DNA from: Candidatus Fermentibacterota bacterium | GTDB lineage: Bacteria > Fermentibacterota > Fermentibacteria > Fermentibacterales > JCC-6 | Assembly: GCA_030609965.1 (NCBI GenBank) | Contig: JAUWSQ010000027.1 | Coordinates: forward strand, 1 to 33,851 | Direction: 5' to 3' | DNA length: 33,851 bases | Shown: positions 1 through 8,044 of the stretch, one piece after another | Position numbering within the stretch: the first letter of the stretch is position 1 | Layout: each line of letters opens with the position of its first letter | Translations under genes and position numbers: made by a program | The notes under the pieces: generated by a model | The model's input: only the letters and a program-made list of their open reading frames with translations | The model's database searches: none | What the model was told of the DNA's origin: nothing

Positions 1-224
1 AAGCCCGAAATTTTTCTTCCCTCCATGAAGGGCCACTCTTTTACGGGAATGCTTCCGGGAATGTTCAGGGGGAACGAACCCTGAGGGCTGTAAACTGTTA
101 TGGAGAAGAAAGGCTCAAGCTGACGAAGCAGAGCCCCCGCGACATTGACCCCTCCGCCGACCGGCAGATTATGAAACACTGCCAGCTCGGGTCGATCGCG
201 GGGAGATTCGGTGATATCCGTCAT
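1..224 (-). CDS. Glycosyltransferase, GT4-like, N-terminal part (runs off window)
   Basis: The minus strand is open from an ATG at 222-224 to the window edge, giving 74 codons. The translation contains FHNLPVGGGVNVAGALLRQL followed by a beta-strand-like stretch (FFSITVYSP). This is the Gly-rich first Rossmann strand-loop-helix typical of GT-B fold (GT4) glycosyltransferases, which transfer sugars from nucleotide donors in the cytoplasm. A purine-rich GGAAGGAAGAG lies just upstream of the ATG, and a perfect TATAAT on the minus strand (plus-strand 272-277) could be its -10 box, though no good -35 was seen. It is divergent from the GT2 gene at 332. Family assignment rests on the N-terminal fold pattern only; the catalytic half is outside the window. 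Confidence 0.7.
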   Translation of the reverse strand, partial: MTDITESPRDRPELAVFHNLPVGGGVNVAGALLRQLEPFFSITVYSPQGSFPLNIPGSIPVKEWPFMEGRKISG

Positions 225-331
225 TCTCTTCCTTCCGGCTGCTGTTCCTGGACGCTTTGTACTGTTTCGGTATTATATATTCCACTGTAAACTAACACGA
301 TTCAGGTTTTACGAAAACCGGAGGAATCCTT

Positions 332-1237
332 ATGCATGTAGCCGTCATTCTTGTCAACTACGGACAGTGGGAACTGACAAGGAAATGCATCGATTCTCTG
401 GACCGGTCCTGCTCCGCTGATATAAGTATTACGCTCATAGACAACTGTTCTCCCGGCCCGGTACCCTCATGGGTAACCAGCCTGAAGGGGCTCAGGTTCA
501 AGCGGACTTCAGAGAACATCGGCTTTGCCGGAGGTAACAACGCTGGCTTCCGGATGTCACTGGAGGATAAAGCGGAGTTCACGTTCTTCCTGAACAACGA
601 CGCAGAAGTTCTTCCCGAAACGGTTCACAACCTGGCTGGGTATCTCAGCGAGAATGCCGGAGCCGGCATTACTGCTCCCGCAATTTACTGGGCATCGGAT
701 CCGGAACGGCTCGGGGGCGCGGGGGGAAAGTTCGTAAAGTGGAAAATGCGTTTTGAACAGGTGGATCTTCCCGGAAGGAAATTCGGTCCCGAAGATGGAA
801 TACAGGTGGATTTCGTATCGGGTTGCGCTCTGATGATAAGGACGGATCTATTCAGCAGAGTGGATGGTTTCAGGGAAGACTTCTTCATGTACTACGAGGA
901 TGCCGATCTTTGCAGGAAGGTTCTGAAACAGGGTTACTCTGTTGAAGTCCTTCCATCGGAGACGGTTCTCCACAGCGTGGCTTCCGGAAGCGGCGGAGAA
1001 CTTTCAAAAATCGCCATCTATTTTTCTGAGAGGAACAGGATCATTCTGTCCCGTGATATGCTGTCTTCTTGTCTGCGATTCGTTTTTATGGTATACAAAA
1101 GCGCTGTTCTGCTGGTGCTGACAATGAAATTTCTTCTCTGGCAGGGACCCGAACTGATTCCATGCATCTGGCGGGGTTACTTCGACGGCCTTGCCGGAAG
1201 GACCGGCTATTCTGAAGTTATAGACAAGCTCCTCTGA
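332..1237 (+). CDS. Family 2 glycosyltransferase (rhamnosyltransferase-like)
   Basis: A 301-aa GT-A fold glycosyltransferase, predicted to transfer a nucleotide-activated sugar to a growing surface glycan on the cytoplasmic face of the membrane. Visible motifs in order are the N-terminal strand VAVILVNYGQWELTRKCIDS, DNCSPG, the NIGFAGGNNAGF motif of WbbL/RfbF-like enzymes, and the metal-binding DxD equivalent in FFLNNDAEV (about residue 90). These are followed by VDFVSGCALMIRTDLF and the acceptor-side motif FFMYYEDADLCRKV with its ED pair. A hydrophobic stretch near residues 245-270 may associate with the membrane. GGAGG about 7 nt before the ATG supports the start. It heads a same-strand set with the zinc-ribbon, ligase and sulfotransferase genes. 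Sugar specificity cannot be read from the sequence. Confidence 0.92.
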   Translation: MHVAVILVNYGQWELTRKCIDSLDRSCSADISITLIDNCSPGPVPSWVTSLKGLRFKRTSENIGFAGGNNAGFRMSLEDKAEFTFFLNNDAEVLPETVHNLAGYLSENAGAGITAPAIYWASDPERLGGAGGKFVKWKMRFEQVDLPGRKFGPEDGIQVDFVSGCALMIRTDLFSRVDGFREDFFMYYEDADLCRKVLKQGYSVEVLPSETVLHSVASGSGGELSKIAIYFSERNRIILSRDMLSSCLRFVFMVYKSAVLLVLTMKFLLWQGPELIPCIWRGYFDGLAGRTGYSEVIDKLL

Positions 1238-1331
1238 GAGATATTTGTATAACTCTTTCCACAACGTGTGTATTGGTTATCTTACCTACGTTCGCTCTGT
1301 TGAAAAACGGAATTCACCTGGAGAGGTGTGG

Positions 1332-1616
1332 ATGACCTGCAAACAATGCGGTTACAGATACGATGGAAGATCTGTTGGTTTCGGAGTTCTATGCGAAAGC
1401 TGTGGAGAGTATCTTCATACCTGTTTCAATTGTACCCTTTACAATTCAAATGCGGAGAGATGCCGATCTCTTACCACAGAAGCAGTCAGTGATAGAAAAA
1501 GCAGAAATTTCTGTGAGGAGTTCGTTCCCAACACAGGCATTGCACCGGGACAGAATTCGGGGAGAGAAAAAACCGCTGAACATTTTGATAATCTTTTCAG
1601 TAAAGATGGGGAGTAA
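1332..1616 (+). CDS. Small zinc-ribbon protein of unknown function
   Basis: A 94-aa protein beginning MTCKQCGYRYDG, with three CxxC pairs (CKQC, CESC, CFNC) in the first 40 residues and further cysteines in ERCRS and NFCEEF. This resembles a widespread small family in which two zinc-ribbon knuckles are followed by a Cys-rich motif of the type CRNCxFYDP...NFCDxF. No reaction is known to me for the family. The ATG at 1332 is chosen over an in-frame ATG at 1245 because GGAGAGGTGTG precedes it and the conserved cysteines start immediately. The tail after residue 60 is polar and not recognisable. It sits between a glycosyltransferase and the O-antigen ligase, 38 nt before the latter. Confidence 0.75.
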   Translation: MTCKQCGYRYDGRSVGFGVLCESCGEYLHTCFNCTLYNSNAERCRSLTTEAVSDRKSRNFCEEFVPNTGIAPGQNSGREKTAEHFDNLFSKDGE

Positions 1617-1654
1617 AACATCTATGTCAATTCGCTGCAATCGGAAAGAAGGAG

Positions 1655-3184
1655 ATGAAAGACTATTCTCAGGATCTGAATAACATTACGGAATGCAGAC
1701 TCAATAAGTGGGGCATAGCAGTATCGCTCCTGCTGACCGCAGGATATTTCGTCTCCTACCTCTTTATGTCTCACAGAATGCTCCTCCTGATCTTTGCCGG
1801 AGTAGCTGTTGTTACAGCTTTATTCCTGAAGCCGAAACCCGGCACCTGGCTTCCTCTGTTACCTCTTCTTTTCATGGCAGGCGGATCGACACTGCCGATG
1901 GGTAATTTCAATCCCGCCATTGCGACTTTAGTTATGACAGCGTTTACATTTTTCTACGTTGCCTACAGAACACTCCATAACGAGACCCTGTTCGTACCGT
2001 CTCCCTGCTATTTCTTATTCTTCGTTGCTATTTTTATTCAGGCAGTCAGCATATTCATCTCAATCCATTTACACGGGCAGCACATGTGGAATGCCATCCG
2101 GGACGGCAGCAGCCTCTTTCTTTTCTTCCCTCTTGCTTTAATCATTCCCTCTGTTTGCAGAACCGAGAAAAAATTCAAACAGCTTTTGCGGGCCATACTT
2201 ATCACCGTTCTGGTTGCCTCAGTTATTGGTGTTATGCAGTATTTCTCAATAACAAGTTTCTCAAGAGTGGATATAAGCCTCGGATACATTTATCGAGGAA
2301 GAGTTACGAGCCTCTTCGGCAACGCAAATATATTCGCAGGATATCTTGAACTGGGCATCCCCATTGCCATTGCTCTGTTAGCCACAGAGAAGGACATAAG
2401 GTGGAGGATCACCGCAGCAGCAACGATTGTATTTGGTATACTCAGCGTTCTATATACTTTCTCGAGAGGGGGGTTGCTCGGTGTTTTCCTCGGCAGTGCG
2501 ATAACCCTGCTGTACATTTTCAGATCCAAGGTATGGATCCCCATTCTTATGGGTACTCTGGCGATATTCATACTGATAAAGAGTGTGGATACCTTCGAGA
2601 GACAGATGACGTTTTTTATGAATCCAACAGCACATCTGAACCAGCCGACCCTCCTTCACAGATACGTAACCTACCGCGGGTTCTTTAACCAGATCTCAGA
2701 GTCTCCTGTTACTGGTGTCGGATGGGGCGCCAGGGAATTCTACTGGGGACGGTCAATGTTATACAGTTTCTGGGAGGTAAGGCACATCGTAAGCAGAGAA
2801 ACGATACGCACGTTTGGGGGACTGAACAGCCTTTTCCTGAATCATGCCGTGAAAGGAGGGATTGTATCTCTTTTATCTGTTCTTCTGGTGTTCGCAGCGA
2901 TTTACAGAACCTTTTTCAGGACACTCAAGAAAGGTGGGGGGATACTTGCAGTTGGCATTATCGCGGGAATATTCAGTTTCATGATTCATCAGATAATAGG
3001 CAACCAGCTGAGCTTTCCAACTGTCAATTCGCAGTTCTGGTTTGTCACTGGGCTGCTGCTTGTTCTTGAGACATCGGATTTCATTAACCCGAACAGAGAG
3101 GAACGATTGAACTTACAGCAGTTTCCCGAATCGAAAAAGCAGGTGGACTCTGGACGGAAGGAAAGAAATGTCCAGCATCCCTGA
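1655..3184 (+). CDS. O-antigen ligase/polymerase family membrane protein (Wzy/WaaL-like)
   Basis: A 509-aa polytopic membrane protein with about ten to twelve hydrophobic helices from residue 20 to 465 and a polar C-terminal tail. Family-type signatures are GNANIFAGYLELGIPIAIAL (residues about 222-241), VLYTFSRGGLLGVFLG (about 269-284) and the periplasmic-loop sequence RYVTYRGFFNQISESPVTGV, resembling the R...W..........P..G.G pattern of the Wzy_C domain. Such proteins polymerise repeat units on undecaprenyl carriers or ligate glycans to an acceptor on the outer face of the inner membrane; which applies here is not decidable. AAGGAG sits 7 nt before the ATG. The 3' end overlaps the sulfotransferase gene by 17 nt, implying cotranscription. 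Confidence 0.88.
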   Translation: MKDYSQDLNNITECRLNKWGIAVSLLLTAGYFVSYLFMSHRMLLLIFAGVAVVTALFLKPKPGTWLPLLPLLFMAGGSTLPMGNFNPAIATLVMTAFTFFYVAYRTLHNETLFVPSPCYFLFFVAIFIQAVSIFISIHLHGQHMWNAIRDGSSLFLFFPLALIIPSVCRTEKKFKQLLRAILITVLVASVIGVMQYFSITSFSRVDISLGYIYRGRVTSLFGNANIFAGYLELGIPIAIALLATEKDIRWRITAAATIVFGILSVLYTFSRGGLLGVFLGSAITLLYIFRSKVWIPILMGTLAIFILIKSVDTFERQMTFFMNPTAHLNQPTLLHRYVTYRGFFNQISESPVTGVGWGAREFYWGRSMLYSFWEVRHIVSRETIRTFGGLNSLFLNHAVKGGIVSLLSVLLVFAAIYRTFFRTLKKGGGILAVGIIAGIFSFMIHQIIGNQLSFPTVNSQFWFVTGLLLVLETSDFINPNREERLNLQQFPESKKQVDSGRKERNVQHP

Positions 3185-4007
3185 AGACGCGTACTTAATA
3201 ATAATCGGGGCGATGAAGAGTGGAACCACATCTCTCTATTCTTACCTGGCGCAACATCCGCAGATCTGTGAATGCAGAGTTAAGGAGCCGGAGTTTTTCT
3301 CACGGCACCAGAGCCATGGAGAGAAAGAAACTGATTACGAAGATTTATGGGACTTTCAAGATTCCGTTCACAGATATGTCCTTGATGGCTCTACAGGATA
3401 TACCAAGTACCCCATGGAAAAGGGTGTTCCAGAAAGAATCAGAACCCTCGGAATTGATCCGTGGTTTCTCTACATCCTGAGAGATCCGTTTGAGAGAATT
3501 GAATCTCACTACAATTCTGGTCGCTTCAACGTCGAGTGGAAACACTGTATTCTTGACGAACACCTGATAAATGTCAGCAATTACTATATACAGCTTCAGC
3601 GTTTTCGCCGGTTTTTCCCTCGGAACAGATTCCTGCTTCTGGATTTCAGTCAGATGAAAACAGACCCGCAGAAAGTACTCTGTAAAATCTATGATTTTCT
3701 GCATCTGGATCATTCATTCTTTCCCGATTCGTATCAAAAAAAGAATGAAACTGTATACAGCAACAGATTTGAACTTATCTACAGAAAGATGATCAGAACT
3801 GTGGGAATTAACAGAATAATACCTGAATCACTGAAGAAACAGGGACGCAAAATTCATTCCCGCTCCGCTCGCATACCCAGAAAACTTCTGACGAAGGAAG
3901 AGAGAGAAAGAATTCATAATATTCTTGAAGCGGATATGATCAAACTGCGGGACGAGTATGATTTTGATGTAGCGAAATGGGGTTTTGGAATAGATGATGG
4001 GTTATGA
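3168..4007 (+). CDS. Sulfotransferase family protein (PAPS-dependent)
   Basis: A 279-aa enzyme expected to transfer sulfate from PAPS to a hydroxyl or amino group. The 5'-phosphosulfate loop is IIIGAMKSGTTSLYSYLAQH (residues about 11-30). The 3'-phosphate site is YILRDPFERIESHYN (about 101-115), with Arg and Ser in the usual places. The C-terminal third is basic. Length suits bacterial heparan-sulfotransferase-like or Stf0/NodH-like enzymes. Translation starts inside the 3' end of the ligase gene; the stop overlaps the convergent MurJ-family stop by 6 nt. Location beside glycosyltransferases and a polymerase suggests that it sulfates the polysaccharide made by this island (inference). Confidence 0.9.
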   Translation: MSSIPEDAYLIIIGAMKSGTTSLYSYLAQHPQICECRVKEPEFFSRHQSHGEKETDYEDLWDFQDSVHRYVLDGSTGYTKYPMEKGVPERIRTLGIDPWFLYILRDPFERIESHYNSGRFNVEWKHCILDEHLINVSNYYIQLQRFRRFFPRNRFLLLDFSQMKTDPQKVLCKIYDFLHLDHSFFPDSYQKKNETVYSNRFELIYRKMIRTVGINRIIPESLKKQGRKIHSRSARIPRKLLTKEERERIHNILEADMIKLRDEYDFDVAKWGFGIDDGL

Positions 4008-5600
4008 TACTCCGGGGGGAAGTTCTTTTCCCGAGAATAACTTTCGCTTAACAACATTCACATAAATTCTGAAGGTTGTCGAACCGAGAAGCCCAGTTAC
4101 TGCAATGTAAAGGACAATTCCCGGTATAATGCGTATTAGCAGGTTGTAGATTCTACCGGGAAGCGCTGCATGCAGGTCAAAGGGAAAAAGTTTACCGGAA
4201 AGTACAAGATATCCTACCATAATAATCGTCGCTGTAAGGATTTTCAGATACTCAGGAACGAACACGGAACCGTTTATCCCTCCAAGTTTCTTCCGAAGAA
4301 AATACATCTGAAAGAGGGTCTTCGCTGATGATGTTAGTGTAGTCGCCAGAGCAAGCCCCGCTATTCCCATCGGCTGAATGAGAATGATATTTAGCAGAAT
4401 ATTCGCAAACACTGCCCATATTCCCAGGACAACAGGAATTAACGTCTCTTTTGTTGAGTAGAAGGCTCTTCTTATGAGCAGCCCAATTCCTATCTGGGCA
4501 AACCATGGTGAATAGAATGCTAGAGCATAACCAATGCGTTGCGACTGCTCAGGACCGAAATTACCCCTCTGAAAAAGGACGGATATCATCGGTACTGAAA
4601 GAACAACAAGGATTCCAGAGGCAGGTACGGTGTAATAGGAAATGTACTTTATGAAACTTGCTATTTCACCTTTCAGCTTTTGAATATTATTCCCGGCTGC
4701 AATTTTTGCGAATGAAACCGTTGACAGGATGATAATAGGCTGAATCAGAACGATTCGTATCAGATTTCTAATTCGTGCGGCATAATCTATAGCTGTTACC
4801 GAACTTGCCCTGAGTAATGAAGCCAGTATCTTATCCGCCACAGGGCTGAGATAACCGGTAATAACGCCTATTATGATAGGTACAGCAAGTCTTATCATTT
4901 CCCTGAAATCACGGTCTCGTGGATCAATCACCATCATGTAACGCAGGCGAAGACGTAGAGAAAGAACTGCAGATATGGAGAACGACACCATTGCCCCTGC
5001 AACGCCGGATATTGGTATTACCATAATACCGAGACTTTTATGTCCCAGAAGGAGAACTATGTATGAAACAGTAATCTGAAAAACACGGACAAAACTGACA
5101 AGACCATACCTTTTCCCGTAGATCAAGAAGTTATGCAAAATTCCTTCGATAGAGTTAAGGAAGATCACGGGGAGAAATATTTTCAGCACCTCATTTGCAA
5201 GGACAGCTGCATTCTCCTGTAATCCCGGACCAATAATTCTGACAACTGATGATCCGAATAGAAACACAGCACCGATAAGTATTGCACCCGATATGGACAT
5301 CCAATTGATTATTCTGCTGATCAGACGATTTGCAGCAACATCTCCCTTACCGAGCATTACTCTTGAATAAATAGGCATGAATGCGACGCCGAAAGCAGTG
5401 GATATCACCTGTTGGAGAAGTATGGGAATCACCATGGCGATTGAAATTGCGTCTGTCTGCCAGGTAGTACCGAAAATCTTTGCTATTTCGGCGAACCGGA
5501 GATAAGTAACAAGAGCGATTAAAAGATTCCCGATCGAAAGAAGAGAGAACCCCGCTCTCTTACCCTTTTCACCTCCCAGCCAGCCTAGAACTCTTTTCAA
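4002..5600 (-). CDS. murJ: MurJ/MviN-family lipid-linked precursor flippase
   Basis: A 532-aa MOP-superfamily membrane protein with about 14 hydrophobic segments. The N-terminus has the family pattern GFSLLSIGNLLIALVTYLRF ... FGTTWQTDAISIA, followed by PILLQQVISTAFGVAFMPIY, close to the conserved MurJ region for the cavity-lining first helices. Length agrees with MurJ (about 510-530 aa). It flips lipid-linked oligosaccharides across the inner membrane. In a polysaccharide island it may serve an exopolysaccharide rather than lipid II, so the symbol is family-level. The minus-strand start is followed upstream by about 180 nt with no gene. A remnant of a second, similar gene is at 13046-13255. 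Confidence 0.88.
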   Translation of the reverse strand: MKRVLGWLGGEKGKRAGFSLLSIGNLLIALVTYLRFAEIAKIFGTTWQTDAISIAMVIPILLQQVISTAFGVAFMPIYSRVMLGKGDVAANRLISRIINWMSISGAILIGAVFLFGSSVVRIIGPGLQENAAVLANEVLKIFLPVIFLNSIEGILHNFLIYGKRYGLVSFVRVFQITVSYIVLLLGHKSLGIMVIPISGVAGAMVSFSISAVLSLRLRLRYMMVIDPRDRDFREMIRLAVPIIIGVITGYLSPVADKILASLLRASSVTAIDYAARIRNLIRIVLIQPIIILSTVSFAKIAAGNNIQKLKGEIASFIKYISYYTVPASGILVVLSVPMISVLFQRGNFGPEQSQRIGYALAFYSPWFAQIGIGLLIRRAFYSTKETLIPVVLGIWAVFANILLNIILIQPMGIAGLALATTLTSSAKTLFQMYFLRKKLGGINGSVFVPEYLKILTATIIMVGYLVLSGKLFPFDLHAALPGRIYNLLIRIIPGIVLYIAVTGLLGSTTFRIYVNVVKRKLFSGKELPPGVS

Positions 5601-5779
5601 GAAATTCCTTTCAAGTACTCGTTCATGAGAGTTTGTTCAGGCGGAGAATAAAGCTGTAATGCATCTTCCTGAACACGGAAACCGACCGGAGACAGCAGTG
5701 TATCTTACATTCCGCACTTGTTGAGAAGCAAATTTAATAATTTCATTCACCATTTTTGAACATATCAGGCGTACGCTGA

Positions 5780-6171
5780 CGAGTCCATACCAAGGAGCTC
5801 TTAATTATCTCTGATGATGGTGGTAGTAACGGTTCACGTAATCGTTTATGGAAGTTGGAGCTCCAAAAATTTGCGGACTGGGCTCATTTGAAAGTAACTA
5901 TGTTTCATTTCCCTCCAGGCACAAGTAAATGGTATAAGATTGAACATCGAATGTTTTCGCATATTACCCAGAACTGGCGAGGCAGGCCTTTGACGAGTTA
6001 TGAGGTTATTGTCAACTTAATCGCAAACATAACTACGAAGACGGGATTAAGGATACAGGCAGCACTTGATTCTAAAAAGTATCCAATAGCGAAATGAAAG
6101 TGATTAAACTTAAAAGGAATTCTTTTCACGGGGAGTGGAATTATTCTATCGATTTCACCTCAAACCGATGA
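5780..6171 (+). pseudogene. ISAzo13-type transposase, C-terminal fragment with frameshift
   Basis: The reading frame from about 5780 gives KELLIISDDGGSNGSRNRLW, then FPPGTSKWYKIEHRMFSHI and NWRGRPLTSYEVIVNLIAN. These are hallmark ISAzo13-family sequences: the DGGGSN and FPPGTSKWNKIEHR regions carrying the second and third acidic residues of the DDE transposase. The frame stops at TGA 6095-6097 after YPIAK. The family's C-terminal sequence continues in a shifted frame (KRNSFHGEWNYSI) to TGA at 6169-6171, so one frameshift is present. An in-frame stop at 5777-5779 and loss of everything upstream show that the N-terminal three quarters is gone. It converges on an IS91-type fragment only 6 nt away. 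Confidence 0.85.
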
Positions 6172-6177
6172 GTTATA

Positions 6178-6567
6178 TTATTTTAAACTTATAGTGATCG
6201 AGTCCCACGCACATCTGCAGAGCTTAGGCAGAAGCTTCCGATGATGCAGGAAATGCAGCCTGAGTATCTTCGGAACACTCCACACCCAGTGACGATGATT
6301 AACTGACCTGAATAGTTCTTCCTCAAGGAAGATTGCAAGGTTTAATGAATTCCGCTTCGAGCAGGATGGGCAGAAACCACGACATTTGCAGGAGAAGGCT
6401 CTCAGGTATTCTGCTCCGCACTCCTTGCAGCGAATCCTGGCAAAGCCGTAGCGCTTGGAAAAGCGTTCGTCATACACATTTCTGAATTCTTCGTAATAGC
6501 CATCCAGTAATCTGAATAGAGAGGTATGAACCACGGAAAAACCTTCAAAGACTGCTTGAAGCATCAC
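6178..6567 (-). pseudogene. IS91-type (Y2) transposase, N-terminal fragment
   Basis: The 129-codon frame contains YDERFSKRYGFARIRCKECG, AFSCKCRGFCPSCSKRNSL and LPKLCRCAWDSI. This matches the N-terminal zinc-binding region of IS91-family HUH transposases (pattern YDERF...RYG, FARIRCxxCG, AFSCK.R.FCPSC..K, LGKLCRCAWESL). The catalytic HUH and tyrosine regions are missing because the frame ends shortly after the last motif. Between RYG and GFARIRC the family normally has roughly 20 more residues (a VVEKF.DCGD segment), so an internal deletion is likely. The fragment lies head-on to the ISAzo13 fragment, and its 5' side abuts the truncated GT4 gene at about 6590, so it probably marks the event that removed that gene's 5' half. 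Confidence 0.82.
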
Positions 6568-6595
6568 AGCATCGATTTCTGGAATTCCACATTCA

Positions 6596-7033
6596 ATGGT
6601 AACAACGGGAGGCCTTGGATGGAAATATGAGAGAATTCTGGATACTGTCTCACATCATCCTTGCAGTGACAAAACACACCTTACAGGTTTCGTGGAAGAT
6701 GATGATCTCGTAGTCCTGCTTTCTCTTGCGGATTTTCTGGTTTATCCCTCGATCCTCGAGGGATTCGGTTTGCCAATCCTTGAGGCAATGGCATGCGGTA
6801 CTCCCATTATTACATCGAATGTTTCATCCATGCCTGAAATTGCAGGAGATGCAGCTCTTCTTGTAGACCCGTATTCAGTAGTCTCCATGTCCGAAGGAAT
6901 TGCGGAACTTGGAGGAGATGCTCTTTACAGAAAAGAATTATCTGAAAAGGGAATAAGAAGAGCTCGCTGCTTCTCCTGGAAACAGACTGCTCTGAAGACA
7001 CTGGAAGTCTATAGAAAAGTCATAGCCGGGTAA
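6596..7033 (+). pseudogene. GT4 glycosyltransferase, C-terminal domain only (5' truncated)
   Basis: The 145-codon frame carries the complete C-terminal nucleotide-sugar-binding domain of a GT4 enzyme. It has GGLGWKYE, HLTGFVEDDDLVVLLSLADF, the EX7E motif within SILEGFGLPILEAMACGTPI, and NVSSMPEIAGDAALLVDP. It aligns along its whole length, without gaps, to residues from about 220 onward of the intact GT4 at 13652-14758 (for example YPSILEGFGLPILEAMACGT against YPSILEGFGLPVLEAMACGT). The acceptor-binding N-terminal half is absent; the sequence before about 6590 belongs to the IS91-type fragment. The frame itself is intact, so truncation may be fairly recent. Production of an active enzyme is unlikely. 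Confidence 0.85.
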
Positions 7034-7039
7034 GTTTCA

Positions 7040-8044
7040 TCAATGCTGCATAATCCGGAACGAACTATTCAGAATCCTGCTGATTTTTTTCTCCACAAGG
7101 TAGTAAAGGCGGGATCTTCCTTCAAAGTGCGTTGCGAAATTCAGAATATATGCTTCTCCCGGAACTGCGTATTCGCAGGGCTTTACTTTTCTTAGAAGTC
7201 CGGGGAATATGCTGAACAGTATTGCCATGGAAAGCTTCGGGTCTACCTTCAGCAAATGCCATATGCCGCGATGGAACTGCAGTAATAGAAACCACGGAAG
7301 AACTCTAATCAGGGTATGGTTCGAAAAATGTCTTCTAAGAATCAACCAGTGGTTTCTGTTTATCATGAAATCTCTCCTGAACGGGATTTTTCTCGAGCTT
7401 GCTGAGCCTTCATGGATAACAACTGATTCAGGCTCATATACAACCTTCCAGCCATCTCGCCAGAGACGCCATCCCAGTTCCATATCTTCTCCGTACATGA
7501 AAAGCTCCTCAAAAAACAGGTTCTCTTCTGTCCTTAAAGCGCTCCTTCGGATCATCATTGCTCCACCACAGGGGTAGGCGATATCCAGGTTGCTGTCATT
7601 CTCAACAGCGGGTTTTCCTCTGCCCCGGTCCATTGCGAAACCCAGAAGGTCAATCATACCTCCTGCGGAATCAATTAAATCAGGATTCTGTACCATTCTC
7701 ATGGAGCTTGATGCAGCACCAACCCCCGGCAGCATACACGCGCTCCTGAGAGTTGAAAGCCAATTAGAGGAAGCAACACAGTCATTGTTTATCAGAGCAA
7801 TAAATTCGGCATCAGTCTCTTTCACCGCGATATTGTTTGCCCGTGCAAAACCGATATTTCTATCCATGCGTATAACTCTGACTTCCGGAAATTCGGTTCT
7901 TACAAGTTCAACTGAACCGTCTTCGGAACCGTTATCTACAACTATTATTTCATCAGCTTCTGGCTGCATTGATACCAGGGATCTGAGACATCCGGTAAGG
8001 TATTCTCTGCCGTTATAATTGACAGTGATTACAACAGTTTTCAT
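7040..8044 (-). CDS. Family 2 glycosyltransferase (rhamnosyltransferase-like)
   Basis: A 334-aa GT-A fold enzyme. Motifs are VVITVNYNGREYLTGCLRSL at the N-terminus, VVDNGSEDGS (about 36-45), MDRNIGFARANNIAV, the DxD equivalent ALINNDCV (about 88-95), PCGGAMMIRRSAL and the acceptor-site motif FFEELFMYGEDMELGWRLWR with its ED pair. A hydrophobic segment after residue 245 may anchor it to the membrane. It is immediately downstream of the gene at 8045-9307: that gene's TAG and this ATG are directly adjacent, so they are probably translationally coupled. It presumably adds one sugar in the same glycan as the neighbouring transferases; donor and acceptor are unknown. Confidence 0.92.
   Translation of the reverse strand: MKTVVITVNYNGREYLTGCLRSLVSMQPEADEIIVVDNGSEDGSVELVRTEFPEVRVIRMDRNIGFARANNIAVKETDAEFIALINNDCVASSNWLSTLRSACMLPGVGAASSSMRMVQNPDLIDSAGGMIDLLGFAMDRGRGKPAVENDSNLDIAYPCGGAMMIRRSALRTEENLFFEELFMYGEDMELGWRLWRDGWKVVYEPESVVIHEGSASSRKIPFRRDFMINRNHWLILRRHFSNHTLIRVLPWFLLLQFHRGIWHLLKVDPKLSMAILFSIFPGLLRKVKPCEYAVPGEAYILNFATHFEGRSRLYYLVEKKISRILNSSFRIMQH

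Noticed and set aside
5601-5779. Possible gene or element between the MurJ gene and the ISAzo13 relic
   Set aside because: No open frame with RBS, no repeat or hairpin of note; treated as noncoding upstream DNA.
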